Origin: CBDCFL01 sp965216135
Lineage (GTDB): Bacteria; Pseudomonadota; Alphaproteobacteria; Rhodobacterales; Rhodobacteraceae
Length of the DNA stretch: 64,000 nucleotides
Reading direction: 5' to 3'
NCBI GenBank assembly: GCA_965216135.1
Contig: CBDCFL010000024.1
Location: 620,001-684,000, forward strand
Shown: positions 8,957 to 18,190 of the stretch, in pieces
Layout of the letters: every line of letters starts with the position of its first letter
Numbering within the stretch: the first letter of the stretch is position 1
Notes under the pieces: generated by a model
Databases searched by the model: none
What the model saw: the letters and a program-made list of their open reading frames with translations, nothing else
What the model was told of the DNA's origin: nothing
Position numbers and translations under genes: made by a program

Positions 8957-9300
8957 TAATGCGGCTTTTAATCTGACAATAGGGGCCGATGAGCTCTTCG
9001 GTAATCGCCAGCGCACCTCATCGCGTTCGGGGATTCTGAAAGCAGAAGCCGTCCGGCGGTTCGCAACAGCTTTGAAAAAGGCCGGAATTGATGAATTCGG
9101 CGACCTCAACGAGCACCGTCTCACAACGGCCGAAGCCCTTGTTCGGGAGATTCCGGGTCAGATAAGCGGGATCTCTTTCGACTATTTCCGCATGCTGGCC
9201 GGTGACGACACACTGATAAAGCCCGACCGGATGGTGCAACGATACATCGCAAGGCTCTTGAAGAGGCTCTGTCACGTTTAAGAATATTCGCACGTAAAAG
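8957..9300 (+). pseudogene. C-terminal remnant of a helix-hairpin-helix (DNA-glycosylase-like) protein
   Basis: From about 8976 the frame reads GADELFGNRQRTSSRSGILKAEAVRRFA, then IPGQISGISFDYFRMLAGDD and IKPDRMVQRY. The IPGQxSGxSxxYFxMLxGDD pattern is a helix-hairpin-helix motif followed by a conserved acidic residue, as in HhH-GPD-like proteins of unknown substrate. The N-terminal part is missing, replaced by IS1380 and IS630B sequence. A one-base deletion near 9255 truncates the end: a shifted frame would read ALEEALSRLRIFARKR. It is not expected to function. Confidence 0.5.
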
Positions 9301-9388
9301 GAGAATATAAAATTCCATAAATCAGCCGTTTGCAAAATTCAGCCGTTTGCAAAATATTGACTTAGTCAATTTCGCGCTCTGATTGTTT

Positions 9389-9728
9389 AATGTGACAACG
9401 CCAGCTGAACACCGGAGCCGGCTTCTTCGATCAGAATGAGCGAAGTCCAGAACTCACGCGCCCGATCTTCGATACGGCGTCGAAGGGCGGGGAATTCGAG
9501 TTTCGCCCGGTAAATGTCCATGAGCCAGGCAGCGTTTTCGCGTACAAGTCAGGTGGAGCAAACCGAGTAGTCGTTGGTCTGATCCGCCTTGGAGGCCGTA
9601 TCCCAGCTTTGAACGACTTGGTCGCGGGGCATCCGATCCGGCAATCGATCGTATGACTTGAACCAGTCCCATTTCACGAGGCCGCCGCCGAGCGGGGCCG
9701 GGCGTTGCTGGTATTGTGCCGCAAAGAC
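9389..9728 (-). pseudogene. Phage terminase large-subunit C-terminal remnant
   Basis: Read on the minus strand, the frame from about 9728 gives GSYVFAAQYQQRPAPLGGG, then VKWDWFKSYDRLPDR, SWDTASKADQTNDYSVCST, a TGA where Trp is expected, LVRENAAWLMDIYRAKLEFP, and finally LILIEEAGSGVQLALSH before TAA at 9389. This matches the nuclease-domain end of phage or gene-transfer-agent-like large terminases. WDTASK carries the conserved catalytic Asp and the IEEAGSG region is also typical. The 5' two-thirds is absent. The element is a prophage or GTA scrap; no other phage gene is seen nearby. Confidence 0.75.
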
Positions 9729-10247
9729 ATACGATCCAAGCTCGTCTTTGCGTGTTGGAACGAAATCGATATGATAGACCTTCAGCCGCTCACGAAGGAC
9801 GGCGTTCTTTCAGAGGAACAACTGATCAGGGCTGCCAACAAGAAGGACCCGATTCACACGTTAGTTGATACGGCCCTGAAAGGACCTGAACTGGAATTGC
9901 CGCCCGGGTACTATTTTGTTGACACGGGCGGCCATGAGCGAAGGGAAATCCGCAGGAAATGGTGGGACAGCAGGGCAGAGTCATGGCGCGAAATGGCGAT
10001 GTCCGTGCCTGATCTTGAGCATCTTCCCGATGAAAAACTGCCCGATCACGTCATGAGAAGCTCCTACCCGATTGATGCGCCGCCGGTCTTCTTTGGCCAT
10101 TACTGGATGGAAGGTGACCCGGTGCGCCAGACCGGCAATGCGCTGTGTCTGGATTATTCCGCCGGGAAGGATGGGCCTCTGGTGTCCTACGGCGCGGAAC
10201 TAGGAAGGGAGATGCTCTCGCTCGATTGCCTGAGGATCCATCTTTGA
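9729..10247 (+). pseudogene. C-terminal remnant of a calcineurin-like metallophosphoesterase
   Basis: From about 9730 the frame reads KLVFACWNEIDMIDLQPL, GVLSEEQLIRAA, then PELELPPGYYF, RREIRRKWW, and ends PPVFFGHYWMEGDPV and CLDYSAGKDGPLVSYG. The GHYW motif and the LDYSAGK ending are typical of the last third of diadenosine-tetraphosphatase-like phosphoesterases, in which the GHYW His is a metal ligand. The N-terminal half with the GDxHG motifs is missing, and its place is taken directly by the terminase remnant on the other strand. The frame opens with ATG at 9705 or 9771, but no functional product is expected. Confidence 0.65.
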
Positions 10248-10801
10248 CCCGAGAACTGAATCCGTTCAGAATTGCGGAACCGATACCGGGCCACTGAAAA
10301 CCCAAAATACATTGAAGGTCGCTCGTATGTTTGCGTTTTACGATTTTGAAACAACCGGAACTTCGCCAGCTTTCGACCAACCTCTGCAGTTTGCGGCGAT
10401 CCTGACGGACGACGAGTTCAATCAGGTCGAGCGTGTAGATATTCGTTGCCGGCTTGCTCCACACATTCTTCCGGCACCCTGGGCAATGGCTGTAACAGGT
10501 GTGTCGCCGGAACAGCTGATTGATCCCGCCCTGCCCTCCTGGTTCGAGTTCTCCCATCAGATCAGTGACCTGATCAAACGCTGGGCGCCTGCGACATGGA
10601 CAGGCTACAACACACTCGCTTTTGACGAAGAGTTTCTTCGACAGTCGTTCTACCAAAACCTTCACTCAAACCTCTACCAAACCCAGTTCAACGACAACGA
10701 CCGTCTGGATCTCATGAAGGTGATTTATGCGGTCCGGGTTCTTGAACCAGACGTGCTAAACTGGCCGCTCGACGATCTCGGCCGCCAAAGCTTCAAGCTA
10801 G

Positions 10802-12387
10802 CAGTGTGTCGGACTTGCGCGTTGGATTTCGGTGTTGAGTGATTTCGCTGTCGTCTGTCAGAGGCGCGATCGAAGTTCGGCGAAACCGCGAGGATTTGTT
10901 CGGACGGAGCGATGGGGCGGCGGATCTCCGAGGCTTCTGGGCTGTGGCCGGGCTTTTGGATCGGCCTGTCGGGCCAACAGCGCCGTCACACGGCCATCTC
11001 CAGCTTGAGCTTGTGCAGGCGCTTGCAGTTGTAGGCCAGCGCCACCAAGTCCCACTCGCCGGCCACCTTGTCGAGGCCGCGCAGCGAGAAGCCGGTGAAG
11101 CCGAGCACCGCCTTGATGATGCCGAAGACCGGCTCGACGGTCTGCTGGCGCAGCCGGTACAGCGCACGGCCTTCCTCGCTGTCGAGCTTGGCGGCCATGA
11201 CTTTGAGCCATTCGGCCTTGGGTTTCTTCACCGGCACCTCGGTCTTGGCCGGGCGGAAGTCGTAGCGCCGCCGACGGCCCGACGACCCGGTCGCCACCAG
11301 AGCCTCAATGTCGCTCTCGGCAAGCGCCGCGACCTCGTCGCCGTTGGCATAGCCGTTGTCCGCCAGCACCGTCGCGGGCCGGCCGAGAACGGCCGGGATC
11401 GCCGCGATGTCCGCCACCAGCTCATTGCGGTCGCTGGCGCAGTTGGTGACCCGGGTGCCCACGATCAGCTGAGAGCCCCCGGCATCCACCACGGCTTGAG
11501 CGTTATAGGCCTGGCGGTACTCGTGCTGCTTGCTCTTGCGCATCAGCCGGCTGTCCGGATCGCTCAGATTGCTCTGCTCGTCGGCGCGCGGCGTCTCGTC
11601 GGGCGGCTTCGGGTGCTTGCCCTTGGCCCGGCCGGTGCGCGTCTCGCGCGCCGCCACCTTGGCCTCGTAGTCCGCCCGCTCGGCCTCGGCGCGCGCCTTG
11701 GCCCGAGCCTCGAGGCGCCGACGCGCCGCATCCAGCCGATCGCACAAGGCCTCCCTGCGTGCGATCTCCTTGGGCAGCGCCTGGGGGTCGTCCTCACCCT
11801 CGCCGTCGGCCGCCGCGGCACGCTCCATCAGATCCGCGATGTCCAGCTTGAGCTGATCGATCAGCTCGCCCGCCCGCTCATAAGTCACCGAACGGTGCTT
11901 GCTCGCAGAGGCCTCGAACTTGCTGCCGTCGACGCTGACAAGCCCGACCTTGACAAGCTTCAACTCCTTGGCCAGCAGCAGAACCTGCAGGAAACTCTCG
12001 CCAAACGCCGCCAGGTTGTCGCGCCGAAAGGTCGCGATCGTGTCATGGTCGGGATGGACATTGGCGGCCACGAAGCGCACCCCGATATCGCGGTGCGTCG
12101 CGCGCTCGATCCGCCGGCTCGAGAAGATCCCGTTGGCATAGCAATAGATCAACAGCGCCAGCATCATCCGAGGGTGATACTGCGCCGAGCCGGTGCCACG
12201 ATGGTTGACCTTGAAGGCGCTCATCTCGACCCGCTCGACCGCCTCGATCACGAAGTGCGCCAGATCATCCTCCGGGATCCAGTCCCGAAGATCGGGCGGA
12301 AGCAGAAACGCCTGGTTCCGCTCGCAGTCGATAAATTTGCTCATGGCGAGATTCTAACCGAAAATCTCCCCAAAGTCCGACACACTG
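10802..12387 (-). mobile_element. IS1182-family element with CTAG target duplication (1586 bp)
   Basis: Terminal inverted repeats CAGTGTGTCGGACTT start at 10802 and, inward, from 12387. They are bordered by CTAG at 10798-10801 and 12388-12391. Removing the element and one CTAG restores the exonuclease I reading SFKLDRFAP. A single GANTC (12350-12354) lies six bases before the transposase start. Confidence 0.93.
10986..12344 (-). CDS. IS1182-family transposase
   Basis: This intact 452-residue transposase opens with MSKFIDCERNQAFLLPPDLRD. The N-terminal DUF772-like domain (HPRMMLALLIYCYANGIFSSRRIE) is followed by the first catalytic Asp in LVSVDGSKFEA. A long Arg/Ala/Glu-rich coiled segment (about residues 165-245) leads to SNLSDPDSRLM. 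The core continues with YNAQAVVD, TVLADNGYANG (second Asp) and QQTVEPVFGIIKAVLGF with the last Glu. Length and motifs agree with active IS1182 members, and its clean CTAG duplication indicates a recent insertion. Confidence 0.92.
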   Translation of the reverse strand: MSKFIDCERNQAFLLPPDLRDWIPEDDLAHFVIEAVERVEMSAFKVNHRGTGSAQYHPRMMLALLIYCYANGIFSSRRIERATHRDIGVRFVAANVHPDHDTIATFRRDNLAAFGESFLQVLLLAKELKLVKVGLVSVDGSKFEASASKHRSVTYERAGELIDQLKLDIADLMERAAAADGEGEDDPQALPKEIARREALCDRLDAARRRLEARAKARAEAERADYEAKVAARETRTGRAKGKHPKPPDETPRADEQSNLSDPDSRLMRKSKQHEYRQAYNAQAVVDAGGSQLIVGTRVTNCASDRNELVADIAAIPAVLGRPATVLADNGYANGDEVAALAESDIEALVATGSSGRRRRYDFRPAKTEVPVKKPKAEWLKVMAAKLDSEEGRALYRLRQQTVEPVFGIIKAVLGFTGFSLRGLDKVAGEWDLVALAYNCKRLHKLKLEMAV

Positions 12388-13448
12388 CTAGATCGGTTTG
12401 CCCCTGCGAACGGCTTTACTCATCACGACGCCCATGATGCCCTTGGCGACGTCGAGGCGACAATCCACATCGCGACACTCGTTCATGACCGTGTCCCGGC
12501 TGTTTGGCATCAGTGCCTCAGAAACCGGGACAGGAATGAAGTCGGCCAACTGTTGCAAACCGGCCGTCCTATGAGCCCCTGATCGAAAGATATGGTACGG
12601 CACCTCCGCGCTCGTATTTTGGCGTCTACGCCGGCACCAGTCCACAGAACCGAAATTCCGTGGCGTTTCTCGATCTGGATCTCCGTGACGCATCAATTTT
12701 CGATACCGATGACCGGGAACTTGCAAAAGCGGTTTCCGCATCACCCAAACGGATCCGCACGCTTGCGATCAACAAAGTTCCGAACGTATTTCCGATCACT
12801 GACCCCAGCGCTGAGCGTACCGCCCTCGCCCGGTTCGTCGCTTCGCGCCCGGATTTTCAGAAGCGCGCAGGACAAGCTCTGGCCAACCGATTTGCTGACC
12901 GGGAAGAGTCGGTCCATGTAGAGAAGAAAATCTATGGCGGGTTCTACAGCTCCGCCGACGAACACGTTCTTGAAGACTTCAAATCTTCTGACTGGCGCCG
13001 ACGTGCTGAACTTGTCGGCCAGTTGGAAGATTCCCGACTGAAGCAACTGGGGATGCGCCTGATCTTCTGGAACGCCCAGGAGTTTTCTTCCGCTGGGTAC
13101 CAATCGTCGGCTCAAATTGCGATCCGGGACCGCTGGCTGTCAAATGAACCCGGTGCGCCCTGGACAAATAAAGCGGCGGTCGAACAACAATTGGATGAGA
13201 TTGAATGCGCCGAAGCCCTTGACCGGGATCGTATCTCCGCACTTCAGGAATTTTACCGGCGGCGGATTTCTCAGGTAGGCAAAGTCTATTCTCGCCCTAG
13301 CTGAACCCGCCGTTTTGGAGGTCATCCGCCGGTGCGAGTTGAGCACCGAGCAGCGCCCAATAAGTAATCATTGGATTCTTTTGACCAGTATAGGGTTGGC
13401 GTTTTCGTCACATGTTGGAGTAAACCATCAAAACGCTAGGGATCCAGA

Positions 13449-13868
13449 ATGAAAAAAATCTCTTTGACTCATCCGTTAGAGATCGCGGACGTATCCGCGG
13501 GGCCAATCCTCGGACGAGTTGGAATTACCTTCTGCCCAGGCAAATATGACCAGCATGCCATGAGCGGATATTGGGATCGTGACCTCGCTATCGATCTTGA
13601 TTCACAGTTTCGCTTTCTGACCATTCCGCACTTGGGACGCCCGATTGCGATTGTGGTCATGATCCAGGCGATCTTCCACCTGTCGCTTTACTCCGAGATC
13701 GAAATCGTTAGCCGGGGCAACGGCAACAAGAACCTGCCCTATCTGATTGGTGAATTTGCCAACAACAATATTGGTGCTGCCAGCGCCGCGGGCATCTTCG
13801 CGGTTATCCTTGCCAACATCGTCGCCATCTTCTTGCTGCGCATGGTTGGCAAGACCCTGATGGAATAG
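13449..13868 (+). pseudogene. Deletion fusion: phosphatase N-terminus joined in frame to a polyol ABC permease C-terminus
   Basis: Residues 1 to about 53 (MKKISLTHPLEIADV, then GRVGITFCPGKYDQHAMSGYWDRDL) resemble the start of a dual-specificity-type protein phosphatase, before its catalytic loop. From about residue 55 (QFRFLTIPHLGRPIAIVVMIQ) the sequence is the C-terminal third of a CUT1 polyol permease of the SmoF/MtlF type, with two hydrophobic segments and the ending LANIVAIFLLRMVGKTLME. The junction is near 13608 and is in frame. The deletion removed the rest of the phosphatase, any substrate-binding gene and the first permease domains. The frame could be translated but neither parent activity is expected. 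smoG follows after 11 nt. Confidence 0.7.
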
Positions 13869-13879
13869 AGGACAATATT

Positions 13880-14716
13880 ATGGCAATTGTTGCGCAATCC
13901 TCAAAGTTCGGGAAATTCGGTCGGCCAGTTCTGGCCTGGAGCGTGGGGCTTCTGTTCTTCTTTCCAATCTTTTGGATGTTCCTGACCAGCTTCAAAACAG
14001 ACGCCGACGCCGTGAAGCCGGAATTCCTGTTCTTCTTCACACCGACACTTGAGAACTATTTCAACATGACGGAGAACTACGACTACTGGCGGTTTGCAAC
14101 GAACTCGGTCATCACCTCGGTTTTTGCAACGATCTTCGCGCTCATAGTCGGCATCCCATCGGCCTACGCGATGGCCTTCAATCCCAGCCGTCGCACCAAG
14201 GACGTCCTGATGTGGATGTTGTCGACCAAGATGCTGCCGGCGGCGGCGGTGCTTTATCCGATGACTTTTCTCACCAAGAACTTCCTGGGTATCTTTGACA
14301 CCCACTTCCTAATTATTCTGGTTCTTTGCCTGATCAATTTGCCCATCGCGATCTGGATGCTGTTCACCTACTTCAAGGAGATCCCGAAAGAGATCATCGA
14401 AGCGGGCAAGATGGATGGCGTCAACACATGGGGCGAGGTCAAGGACATCCTTGTGCCTCTTGCCTGGGGCGGCATCGTCTCGACCGCTCTGTTGACCTTC
14501 ATCTTTTGCTGGAATGAGGCCTATTGGACGGTACGCCTCACCACCATCGATGCGGCCACGCTGTCAAAGCTGATCGAGGGCAACCGCGCCCCTGAGGGCT
14601 TGTTCTTTGGGCGTCTGTCGGCGGTTTCGGCGGCAGCGGTCGGACCCATCATCGTACTGGGATGGTTCTGTCAGAAACAACTTGTCAGCGGCCTGACCTT
14701 CGGCGCCGTAAAATAA
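13880..14716 (+). CDS. smoG: Polyol (sorbitol/mannitol) ABC transporter permease
   Basis: This inner-membrane permease of the CUT1 family has 278 residues and about six membrane segments, the first near residues 18-38 (WSVGLLFFFPIFWMFLTSF). The EAA loop that contacts the ATPase is seen as EIIEAGKMDGVNTWGE...ILVPLAW near residues 170-195. It matches the second permease of sorbitol/mannitol importers (SmoG/MtlG), and its neighbours (SmoK-like ATPase, polyol dehydrogenase, mannitol dehydrogenase, fructokinase) agree. The gene is intact, but its partner permease is a fused remnant, its ATPase is frameshifted and no binding protein is present, so no working transporter is expected from this locus. 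Confidence 0.85.
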   Translation: MAIVAQSSKFGKFGRPVLAWSVGLLFFFPIFWMFLTSFKTDADAVKPEFLFFFTPTLENYFNMTENYDYWRFATNSVITSVFATIFALIVGIPSAYAMAFNPSRRTKDVLMWMLSTKMLPAAAVLYPMTFLTKNFLGIFDTHFLIILVLCLINLPIAIWMLFTYFKEIPKEIIEAGKMDGVNTWGEVKDILVPLAWGGIVSTALLTFIFCWNEAYWTVRLTTIDAATLSKLIEGNRAPEGLFFGRLSAVSAAAVGPIIVLGWFCQKQLVSGLTFGAVK

Positions 14717-14727
14717 GGGACACCACA

Positions 14728-15728
14728 ATGGGACAGATTACCTTAGAAAATGTCACCAAGAGCTTTGGCGACGTCGAAGTCATTCCGCCGCTGGATCTGA
14801 CCATCGAAGATGGTGAGTTTGCGGTTTTCGTTGGCCCGTCTGGTTGCGGCAAGTCAACGCTCCTGCGGCTCATTGCCGGGCTGGAAGACGTCACCTCGGG
14901 CATCGTCATGATCGATGGCGCGGATGCCACCAACATCCCGCCGGCCAAGCGCGGTCTTGCGATGGTATTCCAGTTATGCGCTTTACCCGCACATGACGGT
15001 CCGGAAGAACATCGCTTTCCCTTTGCGCATGGCCAAGATGAGTAAGGCGGATCAGGACCGTCGCATCGAACAGGCTGCGGCACCCTGAACCTGACTGACT
15101 ATCTTGACCGCAAACCCGGGCAGCTTTCGGGCGGGCAGCGTCAGCGGGTCGCCATCGGTCGCGTATTGTGCGGGATCCATCGGCCTTCCTGTTCGACGAA
15201 CCCCTGTCGAACCTCGACGCGGCGCTGCGTGTTGGAATGCGGCTCGAGATCAGTGAGATGCACGAACGTATGCAGACCACGATGATCTACGTGACCCACG
15301 ACCAGGTCGAAGCGATGACCATGGCCGACAAGATCGTAGTGCTGCGCGCTGGCTTCATCGAACAGGTCGGCTCGCCGCTGGAGCTTTACCACTCGCCCGG
15401 GAACGTTTTCGTCGCGGGCTCCATCGGCTCGCCCAAGATGAACCTGATCGAAGGCCCCGAAGCGGCCAAACACGGCGTCCAAACCATCGGCATCCGGCCA
15501 GAGCATATCGACTTGGCCGGGGGCGACGGCGTCTGGCAAGGCACAGTCGGCGTTGCCGAGCATCTGGGTTCGGACACGTTCTTCCACATCCACGAGACCG
15601 GCCTTGCCGAGATGATCACGGTCCGGGCGCCGGGCGAGGTGAACTTCAGGCATGGCGACAAAATTCACCTGACGCCGAGGGCCGATCAGATTCACCGGTT
15701 CGACGCCGAGGGTCTGCGGATCGGATGA
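14728..15728 (+). pseudogene. smoK: Polyol ABC transporter ATPase with three frameshifts
   Basis: The start MGQITLENVTKSFGD and Walker A GPSGCGKST are intact, but the frame breaks at about 14975 (FQ before the expected SYALYPHMTV), near 15085 (before LNLTDYLDRKPGQLSGGQRQR) and near 15166 (before IVRDPSAFLFDEP). The signature LSGGQ and Walker B FLFDEPLSNLDA survive in different frames. The C-terminal regulatory domain, with GIRPEHIDL, is open to the stop at 15728. Each break is explained by one missing or extra base. It would have powered the sorbitol/mannitol importer; it is now dead. Its stop overlaps the next start (ATGA). Confidence 0.85.
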
Positions 15729-16498
15729 CACGGCTCGATGGGAAGACAGCCCTGATCACGGGTGCCGCGCGGGGCATTGGTCTGGCTTTTGCCAAAGCCT
15801 ATGTGCGCGAAGGCGCGCGAGTAGCCATAGCCGACATCGATATCGAGCGCGCCCGCCGGTCGGCGAAACAGATCGGCGAGGCGGCGATGGCCGTCGAGAT
15901 GGACGTGACGCAGCAGGACAGCATCAAGCAGGCCGTGGCCGATACCATCGACGCGTTTGGACGGATCGACATCCTGATCAACAACGCGGCGTTGTTCACC
16001 GCCGCCCCGATCGTCGAGATCGAGCGCGCTGAAACCCAGCGCGTTTTTGACGTCAATGTGAGCGGCACATTGTTCACGCTGCAGGCCGTGGCGCGGCATA
16101 TGATCGAGCGCGGCGGCGGCGGCAAGGTCATCAACATGGCCAGCCAGGCCGGGCGTCGCGGCGAGCCGCTTGTGGCGGTCTACTGCGCGACCAAGGCCGC
16201 GGTGATCAGCATGACGCAATCAGCGGGGCTGAACCTGATCCAGCATGGGATCAACGTAAACGCCATCTCGCCCGGCGTCGTGGACGGCGAACACTGGGAT
16301 GACGTCGACGCCTTTTTCGCGAAATTCGAAGGAACGGCCCCCGGCCAGAAGAAGCAAGAGGTCGGCGACAGTGTTCCTTACGGACGTATGGGGACGGCTG
16401 AGGATCTGACCGGCATGGCCGTCTTTCTGGCCAGCGACGAGGCGGATTACATCGTCGGGCAAACCTACAACGTAGACGGCGGGCAATGGATGAGCTGA
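15725..16498 (+). CDS. smoS: Short-chain polyol dehydrogenase (sorbitol/galactitol type)
   Basis: This is a 257-residue NAD-dependent short-chain dehydrogenase. The nucleotide-binding TGAARGIG lies at residues 12-19, NNAA at 86-89, and the catalytic Ser140, Tyr153 and Lys157 are present (YCATK). The sequence ends in the typical YNVDGGQWMS. In the SmoS family the enzyme oxidises D-sorbitol to D-fructose, and also galactitol or L-iditol. Position between smoK and mannitol 2-dehydrogenase supports this. It starts inside the smoK stop and its own stop overlaps the next ATG, so it was translationally coupled on both sides. It is the only intact enzyme of this operon. Confidence 0.85.
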   Translation: MTRLDGKTALITGAARGIGLAFAKAYVREGARVAIADIDIERARRSAKQIGEAAMAVEMDVTQQDSIKQAVADTIDAFGRIDILINNAALFTAAPIVEIERAETQRVFDVNVSGTLFTLQAVARHMIERGGGGKVINMASQAGRRGEPLVAVYCATKAAVISMTQSAGLNLIQHGINVNAISPGVVDGEHWDDVDAFFAKFEGTAPGQKKQEVGDSVPYGRMGTAEDLTGMAVFLASDEADYIVGQTYNVDGGQWMS

Positions 16499-16702
16499 TG
16501 AGTATGAAACTGTCCCTGTCCACCCTCTGCAACCTGCCCGAAGCGGTCGCGCGCCCGTCATATGACCGAAGCGATTTGAGCGCCGGCATCCTGCATATCG
16601 GCGTGGGCAATTTCCACCGCGCCCATCAGGCGGTTTATCTCGACAAGCTGTTCAACACCGGTCGCGACCTCGACTGGGCGATTGTCGGAGCCGGGATCAA
16701 GA

Positions 16703-16877
16703 GCAAGGCTATTCGGCCCGCGTCACCGGCGCGATGATCGACTTTCTTGAAGTTGATGGCGCCGACCGCCGGTCGCTGATGCGCGATCAGGACTGGCTGA
16801 CAACAGTGGTTGAGCTTGACCCGCAAGGCTATTCGGCCCGCGTCACCGGCGCGATGATCGACTTTCTTGAAGTTGAT
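16703..16877. repeat. 55-bp direct repeat within mtlK (16703-16757 and 16823-16877)
   Basis: The two copies are identical over 55 bp and exactly 120 bp apart. The downstream copy is in the natural reading (QGYSARVTGAMIDFLEVD). The upstream copy sits out of frame where the gene should read on to DRRSLMRDQDWL, so the upstream one is the inserted copy. Confidence 0.9.
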
Positions 16878-17171
16878 AGCAAGACGTTGATCAACCGGCT
16901 GGCCGATCCGGCGATCCCATCGTGTCGCTGACCATCACCGAAGGCGGCTATTTCATTGACGCGGCAGGCGGATTTGACGCGACCCATCCCGAGATCGTCC
17001 ACGATGCCGCAAATCCCGGCATACCGCAAACTGTGTTCGGGCTGCTTTTGGCTGGATTGCAATTGAGGCTTTCGCTCGGCCATGCGCCCTTTACCGTCCT
17101 TTCTTGCGACAACCTTCCGGAAAACGGCGATGTCACACGACAAAGCGTCGAAGGACTAGAGCTACGGACAT

Positions 17172-18132
17172 TTATTCTGCAACATAGTTTGCAGCTCTGA
17201 AGTAGTTTTCGCACTCTTGAGGTTCGAATAGATCGCAGATGTCACCCACGGCTTCAGTCAGGGCATCAAATGTTCTGGCGGCCATCCTTCGCAGGTGGGC
17301 TTTGAGCTTGGAGAAGGCCATCTCGATCGGGTTCAGGTCGGGGCTGTATGGTGGCAAAAAGAGCATCCAGTTTCCCTGCGCCTTCAGCAACGCCTGCGCC
17401 CATGCGGACTTGTGTGAAGACAGGTTGTCGGCGATCACGACGTCACCGGGCTGAAGCGTCGGGGCGAGCTGTGTTTCGATATAGACATCGAAGGCAGCAC
17501 GGTTCATCGGGCCGTCAAGCAGCCAGGGAGCGGTCAACTCATCAACGCGCAGCCCTGCAATGAAGGTCTGGGTGCGCCAATGGCCGAAGGGGGCATCCGC
17601 TTCCAGACGCGCGCCGCAGGGAGATCTCCCGCGCAGGCGCGTGAGCTTGGTCGTCACCGCCGTTTCGTCGATAAAGACCAACCTGTGCGGCTCAAGTCGC
17701 ATCCTCGGCTGGCGTCGGTGCCGCCACTCGTATCGCGCGGCGCGCACCCGCTTGCGCCGCCTCTCCGTTGCAATCAAGGATTTTTTTATATGTGTAACCG
17801 AGCCGGTGCTTGAGGAAGCGCGACAGCTCTGCCGGAGCGGCCCGCATATCGTGTTCCTGAATAAGCGCCTCGGCCAGTTCCGGCATCGTAATGTCTGGCC
17901 TGCGATCCACTGTTGTCTTGAGAAACCCCGCAAACACTTCCAGTCTGCTGCTGCCTTTTGGTCGGCCCCGCTTGGCTGGTGCGATGGAACCCGTTTGTCG
18001 GCGGCGCTGCCTAATCCGCACGGCACTCGCCGCTGATATCCGAAACCGCCGCGCAGCTTCGTGACACGAATGGCCCTCTACGATGAACGCAAGAACCCGC
18101 TCACGCAGGTCCAGTGATAGTGTCTTGCCCAT
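17172..18132 (-). CDS. IS630-family transposase in two frames, joined at an A7 run
   Basis: The first frame starts MGKTLSLDLRERVLAFIVEG at 18132 and covers the helix-turn-helix part (HEAARRFRISAASAVRIRQR). It leaves the main frame at TYKK within a run of seven A at 17781-17787. The second frame (SLIATERRRKR) holds the DDE core: LVFIDETAVTTKLTR, VVIADNLSSHKS and YSPDLNPIEMAFSKLK. A +1 (or -2) shift, or slippage at the A run, is needed to make the full protein of about 319 residues. Many IS630 members use such a shift, but a simple one-base insertion cannot be excluded from one copy. Confidence 0.75.
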
Positions 18133-18152
18133 GATCCACCTCCAAATATGGT

Positions 18153-18190
18153 GAATCACAAATCAAGCCTTGTGGGAATCCCTTTGATTC
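18153..18190 (-). promoter_or_regulatory. Triple GANTC leader of IS630 type C
   Basis: Toward the gene: GAATC at 18186-18190, GATTC inside GGGATTCCC at 18176-18180, and GATTC inside TGATTCA at 18153-18157. The last two are again 23 nt apart; TTTGGAGG and ATG 18132 follow. Confidence 0.6.

Larger units (their letters stand above)
10327..13304 (+). pseudogene. sbcB: Exodeoxyribonuclease I, split by an IS and frameshifted
   Basis: The N-terminal DEDD exonuclease domain starts MFAFYDFETTGTSPAFDQ (catalytic Asp and Glu in DFETT) and includes WTGYNTLAFDEEFLR. It is cut after RQSFKL at 10797 by an IS1182-type element. The frame resumes at 12391 as DRFAPANGFTHHDAHDALGDVEAT, which holds the last conserved His and Asp. 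A one-base deletion near 12571 then shifts the frame before YEPLIERYGTAPPRSYFG. The C-terminal exonuclease I extension (SPQNRNSVAFLDLDL, KIYGGFY, LIFWNAQEF) runs to 13304. ATG 10327 is the natural start. ExoI is a 3'-5' single-strand nuclease used in repair; here it is inactive. Confidence 0.85.

Noticed and set aside
10839..12437. Long open frame of over 500 codons antisense to the IS1182-type transposase
   Set aside because: It mirrors a GC-rich real gene, shows no family resemblance and crosses the IS ends.
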